Below, piece after piece: positions 1 to 8,581 of a stretch of 53,510 nucleotides of DNA (position 1 is its first letter; every line of letters begins with the position of its first letter). Origin of the DNA: an uncultured Bacilli bacterium (lineage in GTDB: Bacteria; Bacillota_I; Bacilli_A; RF39; UBA660); NCBI GenBank assembly GCA_944363805.1, contig CALVVH010000001.1, forward strand, positions 1 to 53,510, in the 5' to 3' direction. Position numbers and translations under genes: made by a program. The notes under the pieces are model-generated. The model had not been told where the DNA came from and did no database searches. It was given only the letters and a program-made list of their open reading frames with translations.

Positions 1-75
1 GACTCAAAGAGTCCTATGAAGTAGAAATGCCTTGTAGTGATGCAAGGATAGTCAAACTTGTTTGACTTTTGTTCT
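1..75 (+). mobile_element. IS200/IS605-family right end (partial)
   Basis: These 75 bases recur exactly, in inverted orientation, at 53139-53213, where they lie downstream of a tnpB gene. They contain the hairpins expected of such a right end: GACTC-AAA-GAGTC at 1-13, CCTTG...CAAGG at 30-46, and the subterminal AGTCAAAC-TT-GTTTGACT at 51-68. Identity to the other copy stops at base 75, so the element/host junction is placed between 75 and 76. The rest of the element lies off the left edge. By analogy with TnpB elements, this tract would also be the 3' part of a guide (omega/reRNA) transcript whose guide starts at about base 76. Confidence 0.85.
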
Positions 76-609
76 GTATCTATACTTGATAGTGAAAAAA
101 ATGTAGGTGAACGTAAATATGCAAGTAGTCTTGATTGGCTTAAAGATGCTGGCATAGTTAATATGTGCTACAATTTAGAAAATCCCGAAGCACCTTTGGT
201 TGGTAATATTAGACTCAATTGTTTCAAATTATATATGACTGATACAGGCTTATTGGTATCTATGTATGAAAATGCTGTTCAAAAGGAAATAATTGATGGT
301 AATTATGGAATTAATAGTGGAGCTATAGTTGAAAATGTTTGTGCTGGGGAAATTAAAAAAAGATATGAATATTTGACATATTTTGAGAAAAAAAGTAAAT
401 TGGAGATTGATTTTATTTTAAATATCGAGGGTCAAGTAACAGCACTTGAAGTAAAATCGGGTAATAACAAACAAGCAAAATCACTTGACTCAATTATTGA
501 AAACTATAAAACAGTTAAAAGATATATAAAACTTGAATATGATATTAATATTTATGTAGATGAAAAAGGTATAGAACACTATCCACTATATATGATTATG
601 TTTATATAA
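76..609 (+). pseudogene. AAA_14/DUF4143 ATPase, C-terminal fragment cut by IS element
   Basis: The frame encodes the DUF4143 C-terminal half of a prokaryotic AAA_14-type ATP-binding protein. Typical features are a segment reading YASSLDWLKDAGIV, then FKLYMTDTGLLVSM, and a PD-(D/E)XK-like stretch with EIDFIL and ALEVKSG. Full-length relatives are about 400 residues, with Walker A and B motifs in an N-terminal half that is absent here. The preceding bases belong to the IS right end, which happens to stay in frame. The family is often found in accessory, toxin-like or defence contexts, but its function is poorly known. I infer a disrupted, probably inactive gene; the 5' half may lie beyond the IS outside the window. 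Confidence 0.8.
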
Positions 610-616
610 AAGCAGA

Positions 617-647
617 GGGTGAAATTTAAAATTTCATCCTTTTTTCT
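617..647 (+). terminator. Rho-independent terminator
   Basis: A stem GGTGAAATTT / AATTTCATCC (with G-U pairing) with a two-base loop is followed by a T-rich tail, directly after the DUF4143 fragment. Confidence 0.75.
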
Positions 648-746
648 TTTTCTAAAGTATGTTATATTAATTAAAATGAAAAAAATAAAATTTATTTGCA
701 ATAAAATTAATGCTTGCTGCATTGTCTTAGTGAAAGGAGTAAAAAA

Positions 747-1253
747 ATGGAGTTAAGTAGTTACATAATGAAGATTGCCGATAAGGATACGGATGCTTTA
801 CATAAGTTATATGAATTAATCAATAAGAATGTTTATAGTTTTGCTTTAAGTATTCTTAAGAATCATGATGATGCTTTAGAGGTTATGCAAGATACGTTTG
901 TTTCAGTATATAACAATGCTAATCGATATGAAAATAAAGATAAACCGATGGCTTGGATACTTACAATTACTAAAAATTTATCTTATATGAAACTGCGTAA
1001 AGGTAAGAAGACTACTGATATAGATGATTTAGAGTTTTCTAGTAAGGATAATAGTGATGATAAAATATTTATCAAACACTTACTTGATAAGTTGACTAAA
1101 GAGGAAAGAGAAATAGTTGTGCTCCATGTAGTAAATGGTTTTAAATTTCACGAAATTGCTAAGTTGCTCGGACTTAAGTTATCTACTACACTATCAAAAT
1201 ATCACCGGGCAATTAAAAGAATTAAGGAAATTGTAAAGGAGGAATCGGTATGA
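747..1253 (+). CDS. ECF-type RNA polymerase sigma factor
   Basis: A 168-residue sigma-70 family protein of group IV (ECF) size. Region 2 lies at about residues 15-80 (core helix ending SYMKLRK) and region 4 at about 105-160, a helix-turn-helix around the segment FKFHEIAKLLGL. I chose the ATG at 747 because a GAAAGGAGT ribosome site sits just upstream; an upstream in-frame ATG at 714 lacks one. The stop overlaps the next start (ATGA), so it is translationally coupled to the RsgI-like membrane protein, its probable anti-sigma partner. It is shorter than Bacillus SigI (about 250 residues), so I do not call it SigI. The stimulus and regulon are unknown. Confidence 0.9.
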   Translation: MELSSYIMKIADKDTDALHKLYELINKNVYSFALSILKNHDDALEVMQDTFVSVYNNANRYENKDKPMAWILTITKNLSYMKLRKGKKTTDIDDLEFSSKDNSDDKIFIKHLLDKLTKEEREIVVLHVVNGFKFHEIAKLLGLKLSTTLSKYHRAIKRIKEIVKEESV

Positions 1254-2659
1254 ACAAAATAAAGAAAAAAATTAGAGATTCTTTTAATAATATCAAACTT
1301 CCCGGTTTCGATATGGACAATTTAAAGAAAAGGAAAGGAATGGTTTATATGAAAGAAGAAAAGAAAACTCATAAAAAAGGTTTATTAATTACTCTTAGTA
1401 CTTGTCTAGCTGTTTGTATTTGTTTATTTGTAGGACTAAGTTATTTTAATGGAAATATCAAAGTAGTATCAAAGATAGGGATCGATGTAAATCCAAGCAT
1501 TGAAATAGCAATCAATAAAAAAGAAAAAGTATTGGATGTTATGGCTAATAATGAAGATGCAAAAGTTGTCTTAGAGGGAATGGATTTAAAGGGAAGTGAT
1601 ATCAATGTAGCTGTTAATGCTTTGATTGGGTCAATGGTCAGAAATGGTTATATTGATGAACTAGCTAATTCGATACTTATTTCGGTAGATAATCCGGATT
1701 CAGCAGAAAGCGAAAGATTGCGTCAGAAGATAGTTGATCAATTAAATACTTTTATATCAAATGGTAATAGTATATCTGTAGTTAGTCAAAATATTAATTC
1801 AGGTGATGATAAGACTGCTTTAGCGGAACAATATGGAATTAGTGTTGGTAAATTAGAACTTATTGAAAAACTAATTGCCAAAAATAATTTATATACTTAT
1901 GAAGGTTTAAAGGATTTATCAATTAATGAACTTAACTTATTACTAGGAGATACAACAGAAAATGTAAATACTTCTGGTAGTGCTAGTGATAAAGCATATA
2001 TTGGTAGAGATAAAGCTTTGGAACTTGCTTATGAACATGCTGGTGTCAGTGCTAGTGATGTAACTGCTAGTAAAGTAGAAATGGATTATGATGATGGTTT
2101 GATGGTCTATGAAGTAGAATTTTACTACAATAATAGAGAATATGATTATGAAATCGATGCCATCAATGGAGCAATGATTAAAGCAGAAAATGAATATGAT
2201 GATGATGCTTTAGTAAATAATAATTCATCAACAAGTAATAATAGTAGCAATAGTAGTGGTTCATCGTCAAGTGCCAACAACAGTTCTTCATCAAGCACTA
2301 ATAATAATTCATCTTCATCTAGTAGTGGTCAAGGAAGTACTTCAGTTGATACTTCAGGTATTACTTCAACGTTATCTGATTATACTAAAGAAGCAGAAAG
2401 CATTCAAAGTTCAATTAATAGTTTAACTATTCCAAGTAATCGTAGTGAAACAGTTAGTTTATACTGGGAATGGAAAAGCAAAATTGAGACTTTGGAAAAT
2501 AAAATGGACCGTTATGAAGATGAACTAGAAAGAATGTATCGAAATAATCAATTATCATATAATGATTATAGAACATTTGATAGACAACTTGAAAGTATCG
2601 AAGATATTCTTGATAGAGCGGGAGATAATTTGGAACGTCGAACTAATTACGATGATTAA
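1250..2659 (+). CDS. RsgI-like membrane anti-sigma factor with PepSY domain
   Basis: A 469-residue single-pass membrane protein. It has a short basic cytoplasmic N-terminus (1-43, presumed sigma-binding), a membrane helix at about 44-67, and then a domain starting GIDVNPSIEIAINK, the hallmark of the RsgI-like middle domain. In characterised RsgI proteins the Asn-Pro bond in this motif is self-cleaved, priming regulated intramembrane proteolysis; here it is N81-P82. A PepSY-like domain follows at about 249-312, then a Ser/Asn-rich linker (about 320-365) and a helical, charged tail likely to form a coiled coil. It overlaps the sigma gene by 4 bases and has its own AAAGGAGG site. I infer it senses a cell-envelope cue; the tail has no domain I recognise. 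Confidence 0.82.
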   Translation: MNKIKKKIRDSFNNIKLPGFDMDNLKKRKGMVYMKEEKKTHKKGLLITLSTCLAVCICLFVGLSYFNGNIKVVSKIGIDVNPSIEIAINKKEKVLDVMANNEDAKVVLEGMDLKGSDINVAVNALIGSMVRNGYIDELANSILISVDNPDSAESERLRQKIVDQLNTFISNGNSISVVSQNINSGDDKTALAEQYGISVGKLELIEKLIAKNNLYTYEGLKDLSINELNLLLGDTTENVNTSGSASDKAYIGRDKALELAYEHAGVSASDVTASKVEMDYDDGLMVYEVEFYYNNREYDYEIDAINGAMIKAENEYDDDALVNNNSSTSNNSSNSSGSSSSANNSSSSSTNNNSSSSSSGQGSTSVDTSGITSTLSDYTKEAESIQSSINSLTIPSNRSETVSLYWEWKSKIETLENKMDRYEDELERMYRNNQLSYNDYRTFDRQLESIEDILDRAGDNLERRTNYDD

Positions 2660-2660
2660 A

Positions 2661-2683
2661 AGAGCAGATGATGCTCTTTTTTT
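2661..2683 (+). terminator. Rho-independent terminator
   Basis: The stem AGAGCA / TGCTCT with a GATGA loop is followed by seven T residues immediately after the anti-sigma gene. Confidence 0.85.
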
Positions 2684-2684
2684 G

Positions 2685-2712
2685 GAATATAATATAGGTA
2701 ATTTCATAGATT
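2685..2712 (+). promoter_or_regulatory. Possible sigma-E-type sporulation promoter for spoVID
   Basis: GAATATA at 2685-2691 matches the sigma-E -35 consensus KMATATT at 6 of 7 positions. After a 13-base spacer, CATAGATT at 2705-2712 matches the -10 consensus CATACAMT at 6 of 8. It sits 18 bases upstream of spoVID, a sigma-E gene in Bacillus. The match is suggestive only in such AT-rich DNA. Confidence 0.4.
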
Positions 2713-2730
2713 TTAGTAAGGGAGGAAATT

Positions 2731-3411
2731 ATGAATTGTATAATACCTTTTACTAAGGATATTAAGTTTAATACGAATATTTCAGAAATTGTGAGTATTT
2801 CTTTGGAACATGAATATACAGCTAATCCTGAAGAAATATTGGGAAATTTCATTATTACGGGAGAGTATAAAGCACATGAGGTTAGTGTTAACAAAGAAAA
2901 GTTTGAACATGTTTTACCATTTTCTGTCAATTTGACGCAAAAAATTGATCCGGATTCAGTGGATTTTGCTATTGAAGATTTTACTTATGAAATAATTGAT
3001 AATGATACTTTGAAAGTAAATATTGAATATAGTATCAACGCTTTAGAAGCTCCAGTGGAAGAAGAGTTTGAGCCATTAGTAGAAGAAAGAGATGATTTTG
3101 ATGAAATACTTGATAGTATCGGTAATGGAGAGGAACGAAATGAGGAAGTAAAAGAAAGGGATGAAGAAGAAGTGAATACTACAATTGAAGAAAAGAAGAT
3201 AAGTGAAGAAGAACAACAAACTATTTTAGAAAGTATTAATCCCGAAGAAGATACTTTTGTAACTTATAATATTCATGTTATGAGTGATACAGATACAATT
3301 GAATCAGTATGTACGAAATATAATACTACACAAAGTATTTTGAGCGAATATAATGATTTAAGTACGGTAGCTATTGGAGATAAAATAATTATTCCTGATA
3401 TCAATGAATAA
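2731..3411 (+). CDS. spoVID: Spore coat morphogenetic protein SpoVID-like (SPOCS + LysM)
   Basis: A 226-residue protein. The N-terminal 100 residues resemble the SPOCS/DUF3794 domain (motif LPFSVNLTQKIDPDSV), followed by a very acidic linker (about 107-170) and a C-terminal LysM domain (about 180-224, ending IGDKIIIPDI). This is the SpoVID/SafA-type architecture: SpoVID nucleates encasement of the forespore by coat proteins and LysM anchors it at the spore surface. It is less than half the length of Bacillus SpoVID (575 residues), mainly through a shorter linker. The next gene is ysxE, which also follows spoVID in Bacillus, and this supports the call. The ribosome site AGGGAGG is strong. Confidence 0.82.
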   Translation: MNCIIPFTKDIKFNTNISEIVSISLEHEYTANPEEILGNFIITGEYKAHEVSVNKEKFEHVLPFSVNLTQKIDPDSVDFAIEDFTYEIIDNDTLKVNIEYSINALEAPVEEEFEPLVEERDDFDEILDSIGNGEERNEEVKERDEEEVNTTIEEKKISEEEQQTILESINPEEDTFVTYNIHVMSDTDTIESVCTKYNTTQSILSEYNDLSTVAIGDKIIIPDINE

Positions 3412-4306
3412 GAGTTTAGAGATTTTAAAAGCAATTTATAAACCTTATAGGTATACTTTAAAAGGAAAAGCAACTCTTTTAGAAACGACGAGTGGGGATT
3501 TTATTATCAAACCTAAAAAGAAAGATATTAATGAATTATATAATTATTTGATAAGTAGAGGGTTTGATAATTTTCCTAAGTTAATTGATTCCTCACGTCA
3601 GGAAGTGAATGTTTTTGAATATGTCGAAAGTATTCGAATGCCACGAGAACAGATGGGGGATGATATTATCGATTTAATAGCTAGTTTACATAATAAAACT
3701 AGCTATTTTAAAGAAGTAAGTGAAGATAATTATAAAGCAATTTATGAAGATATTAAAAGTAATATTGCCTATTTGAAAAATTATTATGATACTTTGTTTG
3801 AAGTGGGATTTAAAGACATTTATCAGTCACCTGCTAATTATCAATTGTTACGAAATTATTCAAAGATTAACGCAGCTTTGGAATTTTGTGAAAAAGAGTT
3901 AGATGAATGGTATGAATTAATTAAAGGTGAAAATAAGATAAGAGTAGCAGTCGTCCATAATAATTTAGCATTAGATCACTATTTAAAAGGAAACAAGGAA
4001 GTCTTGATAAGTTGGGATGATTATTTAATCGATACTCCGATAATTGATGTTGTCAAGTTATATAAAAAAGAATATTTGAATATGGATTTTTCAGAAATGT
4101 TAGAAAGATATATGTATAAGTTTCCTTTATTAGAACACGAAAAAAAGTTACTTTTTATCTTGATAACTTTGCCACCAGAAATAAAAACGATGGATAGCAA
4201 CTTTCGACAATGTCGAGAAAATAATTTGGTAATCGATTATGTATTTAAAACAGAAGAGTTAATTAAGCCTTATTATGTAAGTGAGGAAGATACACAAACT
4301 AATTGA
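3404..4306 (+). CDS. ysxE: YsxE/CotS-family spore coat kinase-like protein
   Basis: A 300-residue protein of the CotS/YsxE group, which has a protein-kinase/aminoglycoside-phosphotransferase-like fold. VVHNNLALDHYLKG resembles a degenerate catalytic loop (HxDxxxxN in active members) and LISWDDYLIDTPIIDV the metal-binding segment. The first aspartate of the usual loop is replaced (HNNL rather than HGD), so activity is uncertain. It overlaps spoVID by 8 bases, as expected for co-translation, and the spoVID-ysxE order matches Bacillus. In Bacillus, YsxE is a coat-associated protein made under sporulation control. Confidence 0.8.
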   Translation: MNKSLEILKAIYKPYRYTLKGKATLLETTSGDFIIKPKKKDINELYNYLISRGFDNFPKLIDSSRQEVNVFEYVESIRMPREQMGDDIIDLIASLHNKTSYFKEVSEDNYKAIYEDIKSNIAYLKNYYDTLFEVGFKDIYQSPANYQLLRNYSKINAALEFCEKELDEWYELIKGENKIRVAVVHNNLALDHYLKGNKEVLISWDDYLIDTPIIDVVKLYKKEYLNMDFSEMLERYMYKFPLLEHEKKLLFILITLPPEIKTMDSNFRQCRENNLVIDYVFKTEELIKPYYVSEEDTQTN

Positions 4307-4322
4307 AAAATTAGTTTTTTTA
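4297..4322. terminator. Bidirectional Rho-independent terminator
   Basis: The stem AAACTAATT / AATTAGTTT around a GAAA-rich loop ends in a T run on the plus strand. The matching A run serves the convergent small gene at 4320-4502. Confidence 0.75.
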
Positions 4323-4502
4323 AATTGGCCATATAATTCGAGCTAAAAAGAAGAAAAATAAAAATATTTCCAAAAGTAAGACAAATATATTCCAACGAAA
4401 AGGAAGAATTAAAGTAATGATAAGTTGATAAAAAATAAGGATGGCTAAAATAAATAATATTAAAACAGTAAAGCCACTGCCGGGACGTTTGCATGGATAC
4501 AT
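4320..4502 (-). CDS. Small hydrophobic membrane protein, unknown function
   Basis: A 60-residue protein with a short polar start (MYPCKRPGSG) followed by two hydrophobic segments that could cross the membrane. The start has an AGGTGATAAC site directly upstream, the same GGTGAT-type site used by confirmed genes here (5196, 29813). It converges on ysxE and shares its terminator. I recognise no family. An overlapping frame at 4273-4494 has no such ribosome site and is a shadow. Confidence 0.55.
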   Translation of the reverse strand: MYPCKRPGSGFTVLILFILAILIFYQLIITLILPFRWNIFVLLLEIFLFFFFLARIIWPI

Positions 4503-4596
4503 GTTATCACCTAGTAATAATATATGATATATTTATTAATGATTGATTTTTTACTTGTTTTTTGATATTATTTTTATAGTATAAAGGAAGATATAG

Positions 4597-5187
4597 ATGA
4601 AAAAAAAGAATAGAGGTTTTGTTTTTATTGAAACTATTATAACTGTTGTAGTCTTGTCGACATCTTTATTATATTTGTATAGTTCTTATAGCAATATTAT
4701 CAATAGAGAAGAAACGAGGCTCTATTATGATGATTCAGCTTATATATATCGGACTAATTATGTTCGTAAGTTTATCGAAGAATACACTGATATTGCAGGT
4801 ATAAAGACATTTGCTTTTGCAGATAGTTATTTAGTTACAGTTGGTTCAGGATTTGATGGGATGTTTACGAGTGAACAAATTGCCAATAATATGATGCTTT
4901 CAATGGAAACAATGATTAATAATTTTCATATTAATCGAATGGTTATAATTGATTCAGATATGTTTGATGATTGTTGGGGGACAAGTAGTGATACTGATAA
5001 ATGCAAAGTGTCGATGAGTAATTTAAGTTATAATATGCAAAATTACTTGCGAACTTTAAATGAAATGGATTATAGTTATTATTTGGTTGTAGAGTATTCT
5101 GAATATATAGATGATGGTCAAGTGAAAAGATGTATTCCGGGGATGAATGTCGGATGTAGTTTATATTATGTTTCACTGGGGATATAG
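4597..5187 (+). CDS. Type IV pilin-like (pseudopilin) protein
   Basis: A 196-residue protein starting with a basic leader and a prepilin motif, KKKNRG|FVFIETIITVV. The peptidase would cut after Gly, leaving Phe+1 and the conserved Glu+5, followed by a hydrophobic helix. The mature part has paired cysteines and no further domain I recognise. It leads a cluster of three pilin-like genes (4597, 5196, 6094) with 1-8 bp gaps. The matching peptidase and PilC-like platform are at 27274-29623. A role in a competence pilus or type IV filament is inferred from the motif and from the com genes nearby. Confidence 0.78.
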   Translation: MKKKNRGFVFIETIITVVVLSTSLLYLYSSYSNIINREETRLYYDDSAYIYRTNYVRKFIEEYTDIAGIKTFAFADSYLVTVGSGFDGMFTSEQIANNMMLSMETMINNFHINRMVIIDSDMFDDCWGTSSDTDKCKVSMSNLSYNMQNYLRTLNEMDYSYYLVVEYSEYIDDGQVKRCIPGMNVGCSLYYVSLGI

Positions 5188-5195
5188 GTGATATT

Positions 5196-6092
5196 ATGCT
5201 TAATAAAAAAGGGTTTATATCGATATCAGTAGTCTATTCTTTCTTTGTAGTTTTTTTGGCTTTAATGTTGTTTATTGTAAATGGTTTAATCAATAATCGG
5301 GGACTTTTAAATAGAATAGAAAACCAAATTAAAGATGAAATTTCGGTGATGACTTTTGCTAGATATCTTTCTAATAATGCAGAGGAATTAGGTTTAGTTC
5401 ATCATAATAGCAATTTGAAAGGAGGAGCTTTAGATAATTCTTATCGTTATGTTGGCAGTAATCCAAACAATTATATTTGTATTGGTTCAACTGCAGCAAC
5501 TTGTCCTGCCAATAATTTATTTCGAATTATTGGAGTTATAAATGATCAAGTACGAGTGATTAAGAGTTCAAGTTATCAGTCAGCTCCGATATCAACTAAT
5601 TCAACTAGTTATTTTATCAATACCAATATGTATAATACTTTGAATACAACATATTTAAATAGTGTTCGGGCATTTGAAAATTTGATTGATATATCCCGAT
5701 GGTATGTCGGGGGTTTTGATGAAAGTTTTAGTAGTGAAAATATAAAAGTTATCTATGATAATGAAGTGGGGGCCAAAAGAAATGATCCTGTTCATGTTGA
5801 TGCCAAAATAGGGCTTTTGTATATTAGTGATTATGCTTACGCGACTTCTGATGCTTATACGGGGAGTGTGACAGGGAGCAATAACTGGCTCAACACAGGT
5901 CAACAGTTTTGGGCAATGTCGCGGGTAAGTAATTACAATAATCGTTTTTTCTATTTTGGAACAAATGGGACTCTGGGAATGGCTGATGTAGCGACGAGTA
6001 TGCAAGTGCGACCAGTATTTAATTTGGTGAGTACTGTTAGATTAGTTAGTGGCAATGGTACTAGTGCTACACCATATAGAATTGAGGGATAA
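5196..6092 (+). CDS. Pilin-like protein carrying a surface ligand-type C-terminal domain
   Basis: A 298-residue protein. The N-terminus (NKKG|FISISVVYSFFVVF) has the Gly-Phe prepilin site and hydrophobic helix but Ser instead of Glu at +5. From about residue 80 it carries a domain also found at the C-termini of the surface proteins at 13152 and 25655. Shared landmarks are NLFRIIGVINDQVRVIK, the WYVGG segment, IGLLYISDYAYA, a W-x-M-S stretch and a terminal VRPVF. The domain resembles DUF6273-like/C-type-lectin-fold modules of gut Firmicutes, some of which are retroelement-diversified. I infer a minor or tip pilin that displays a binding domain. Loss of Glu+5 fits minor pilins that cap the fibre. 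Confidence 0.68.
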   Translation: MLNKKGFISISVVYSFFVVFLALMLFIVNGLINNRGLLNRIENQIKDEISVMTFARYLSNNAEELGLVHHNSNLKGGALDNSYRYVGSNPNNYICIGSTAATCPANNLFRIIGVINDQVRVIKSSSYQSAPISTNSTSYFINTNMYNTLNTTYLNSVRAFENLIDISRWYVGGFDESFSSENIKVIYDNEVGAKRNDPVHVDAKIGLLYISDYAYATSDAYTGSVTGSNNWLNTGQQFWAMSRVSNYNNRFFYFGTNGTLGMADVATSMQVRPVFNLVSTVRLVSGNGTSATPYRIEG

Positions 6093-6093
6093 T

Positions 6094-6675
6094 ATGTTTA
6101 ATAAGAAAGGAACGACATTAGCTGAAGTTATCATTAGTATTGCCCTTATTTCTGTTGTTTTAGTTTTTATGATTAAAATGTTGCTCGATTTAAATAATAT
6201 GGAAACTAATAGTACATATGCTAGTGATAATCAAATAAAACGCAGCGAGATATTGCGAACTATTGGTAATGATTTAAACAATAAGACAATAGTGGCTATA
6301 AATGATAATAATAGTAATGGTAATACTTTAAATATTAATTTCCGTTTTAATGATGGAACAAATTCGACGATAAGTTCGACGAGGGAAGTATTTAGTTATA
6401 CAGATTCAGCGGGAGAAACTAGAAGATGGACAATCGAAGGGGGATTTGTCTATGTAAATCGAGCAAATGTTTATTATATGGCGGATAGTAAAACGACAGC
6501 TAATAAGTTGTATACAATTACTATAGATATTGAAATACATACAATTAATGAACGAAATGATGTAAATCATAATAATACATTAGATGATATAATAATTAGT
6601 TATATGGGTAATCAAACAGATTATGCTACTTATCTTAGTTGTCTAGGTTGCGAGTGTGATAATACATGCAATTAA
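6094..6675 (+). CDS. Type IV pilin-like (pseudopilin) protein
   Basis: A 193-residue protein with a canonical prepilin signal, MFNKKG|TTLAEVIISIALIS: cleavage after Gly and Glu at +5. I chose the ATG at 6094 rather than the upstream frame start at 6049, because the longer form would place the leader within the previous gene and 6094 has GAGGGAT just upstream. The mature part is polar and ends in a cysteine cluster (SCLGCECDNTCN), which may bind metal or form disulfides. Last gene of the pilin cluster; its 3' end overlaps convergent ylbJ by 33 bases. Confidence 0.8.
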   Translation: MFNKKGTTLAEVIISIALISVVLVFMIKMLLDLNNMETNSTYASDNQIKRSEILRTIGNDLNNKTIVAINDNNSNGNTLNINFRFNDGTNSTISSTREVFSYTDSAGETRRWTIEGGFVYVNRANVYYMADSKTTANKLYTITIDIEIHTINERNDVNHNNTLDDIIISYMGNQTDYATYLSCLGCECDNTCN

Positions 6676-7455
6676 GGTTTGGTAAATACGCCCCTTTAAA
6701 AAATATGTATATTCTAAGTCGGTTTCATCGAGTATACATTTTATTTGGGTATGAATAGATATTCCGCCGAAAGAGATGAAAAGCATTGTAATTATTTCTT
6801 TAAAAGGCAGTGAAGTAGTGATAAGTAGGTTGAGTCCTTGAGTTATTTCGACGAGACCGCGGATTAGTAGGGGAAGATTTAAGATATTACTTATTACTAA
6901 ATAAAAAGTTATAGTACCTAAGACCATGATAGTTGTGTTCATGGCCTTTTTTATTGAACTTGAAATATTAATAATTGTTTTAAGACTATTATTTTGAGAT
7001 TTTTCTAGTTTTTTATGAAATATTATATAGATAATAATATTACTTAGATAATGGATTAACATAAGTTTGATAGTAATGAAATGTGAAGAAAAAATCGTAT
7101 TTAACATGGAATATAAAAATAGAGGATTAGCAAAATATGTAAATAGTAAAGTGTAATTGGCGGTTTTCTTGGTCATTTTTTGTTGCTTATATAAATTACT
7201 TATGATTACAGCAGAAGTGGGACTGCCACTTAAAAGGGACATTACTAGAGCATAGATGCTGGGGTTTTTAAAATGACTTTCAAAACCTAGATTTATCAAT
7301 GTATCATTTAGTATAATCATGATAAATAGATATGGAAATACACGGTTTAACCAGAGGTCTACGGCGGAGATGCTACTACTTAATACAAGAGAATAATTTT
7401 TAAAAATGAGGAATATTAGTATAAGAATTGTCAAATAGAGTAAATTTTTTTTCAT
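6643..7455 (-). CDS. ylbJ: Sporulation integral membrane protein YlbJ-like
   Basis: A 270-residue polytopic membrane protein with the nucleoside-recognition (Gate) type fold of YlbJ. Typical features are the N-terminal LWLNRVFPYLFIMIILND segment and the LSGSPTSAVIISNLY loop. YlbJ is needed for heat-resistant spores in Bacillus. At 270 residues it is shorter than the usual 400 or so. It is divergent from ylbL (40-bp gap); ylbJ and ylbL are also near neighbours in Bacillus, which supports both calls. The ribosome site AAAGGGGA lies just before the ATG. Its tail overlaps the 3' end of a pilin gene on the other strand. Confidence 0.78.
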   Translation of the reverse strand: MKKNLLYLTILILIFLIFKNYSLVLSSSISAVDLWLNRVFPYLFIMIILNDTLINLGFESHFKNPSIYALVMSLLSGSPTSAVIISNLYKQQKMTKKTANYTLLFTYFANPLFLYSMLNTIFSSHFITIKLMLIHYLSNIIIYIIFHKKLEKSQNNSLKTIINISSSIKKAMNTTIMVLGTITFYLVISNILNLPLLIRGLVEITQGLNLLITTSLPFKEIITMLFISFGGISIHTQIKCILDETDLEYTYFLKGRIYQTLIACIITLAT

Positions 7456-7479
7456 AACAATCCCCTTTTTTGCTATAAT
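7451..7479 (+). promoter_or_regulatory. Promoter for ylbL
   Basis: TTCATA (7451-7456), a 17-base spacer and a perfect TATAAT (7474-7479) lie just ahead of the AGGTGG ribosome site of ylbL. Confidence 0.6.
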
Positions 7480-7495
7480 TAATTAGGTGGTTTAA

Positions 7496-8503
7496 TTGTT
7501 TAATAAATTATATGTGAATGTTAAAAATTTTATTGTTGAAAATTATAAATTTTTAATTGCATGGGCAATAATTATTTTTCTATTTTTTTATGAATTGCCT
7601 TTTGTTATTTATACCCCTGGGGGAATTGTCAATTTGGAAAATCGGATTGAAGTTACCGATGGGTATGATTCACAAGGGTCTTTAAATATGAGTTATGTTT
7701 CTTTAGTTAAGGGTACATTACCAATGATTTTGCTTTCCTATGTGATTCCTAACTGGGATTTAGTTAATAAAGATGAAATAACTACAAATGGAGAATCAGT
7801 AGATGATTTACTTGAACTAGAAAGACTTTATATGCAATCATCTATCAATAATGCTACTATTTTAGCTTATCGAAAAGCTAATCAGGAGTTAGAAATAACA
7901 AGAGAAGTGCATAATATTGTCTATATTGCGGATGAGGCAGAGACCGATTTAGAAATATATGACGAATTATTAGAAGTTGATGGTGTAGAAGTAACAACAA
8001 TTGATGAGTTAAAAGAATTAGTCAACCAAAAAACGGTGGGCGATGTTATAAAGATTTTAGTAAGCCGTGATGGAAAAGAAAAAGAATGTCAAGCCAAGGT
8101 ATATGAAACGAAAGATGGCTTAAAAGTGGGTATTTCTTTTTTAACTACTTATGAGTATGAAACTAATCCGGAAATAAATGTGACGACTAAAGCAAGTGAA
8201 TCTGGTTCTAGTGGTGGATTGATGTTAAGTTTAGCTATTTATAATGCTATTACAGAAGAAGATATTACGAAAGGAAGAACAATTGTGGGTACTGGAACAA
8301 TTACAGTTGATGGAGTTGTAGGACCTATTGATGGTGTAAAATACAAAATCTTGGGAGCTGTCAAGAGTGATGCGGATATCTTTTTGTGTCCGACGGAAAA
8401 TTATGAGGAAGCCCTCGAGGTAAAAGAAGAGTTCGATTTAGATATTGAAATTCATAGTGTAGCAACATTTGATGAAGCACTGGCGTATTTAAGTGAAGGA
8501 TAA
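7496..8503 (+). CDS. ylbL: YlbL-like PDZ and Lon-type serine protease
   Basis: A 335-residue protein starting at TTG behind an AGGTGG site. It has an N-terminal membrane helix (about 18-36), a PDZ-like domain (about 110-205) and a C-terminal Lon-type protease domain. The Ser-Lys dyad is visible as SESGSSGGLMLSL (Ser239) and GPIDGVKYKILGA (Lys284 or 282). The YlbL family is a membrane-anchored protease that degrades envelope regulators, for example a cell-division inhibitor after DNA damage in Bacillus. It is followed by a terminator and then comEA-comEC. Confidence 0.88.
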   Translation: MFNKLYVNVKNFIVENYKFLIAWAIIIFLFFYELPFVIYTPGGIVNLENRIEVTDGYDSQGSLNMSYVSLVKGTLPMILLSYVIPNWDLVNKDEITTNGESVDDLLELERLYMQSSINNATILAYRKANQELEITREVHNIVYIADEAETDLEIYDELLEVDGVEVTTIDELKELVNQKTVGDVIKILVSRDGKEKECQAKVYETKDGLKVGISFLTTYEYETNPEINVTTKASESGSSGGLMLSLAIYNAITEEDITKGRTIVGTGTITVDGVVGPIDGVKYKILGAVKSDADIFLCPTENYEEALEVKEEFDLDIEIHSVATFDEALAYLSEG

Positions 8504-8520
8504 AATCTTTCGCTTTTTTT
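8492..8520 (+). terminator. Rho-independent terminator
   Basis: The stem AGTGAA..GAT / ATC..TTCGCT followed by eight T residues overlaps the last codons of ylbL. Confidence 0.75.
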
Positions 8521-8581
8521 GTTTTAAAAAAAGGAAATCATTACTTTCCCGTAATATATATAGGTGAAAGGAGGTTTTGGT

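Noticed and set aside
2215..2340. Tandem repeat or CRISPR-like array
   Set aside because: It is the Ser/Asn-rich linker of the anti-sigma protein; the codons repeat irregularly with no fixed unit or spacers.
4943..5176. Minus-strand frame of 77 codons
   Set aside because: Antisense to the first pilin gene, rich in His/Tyr/Asn as expected from the complement of its codons, no ribosome site.
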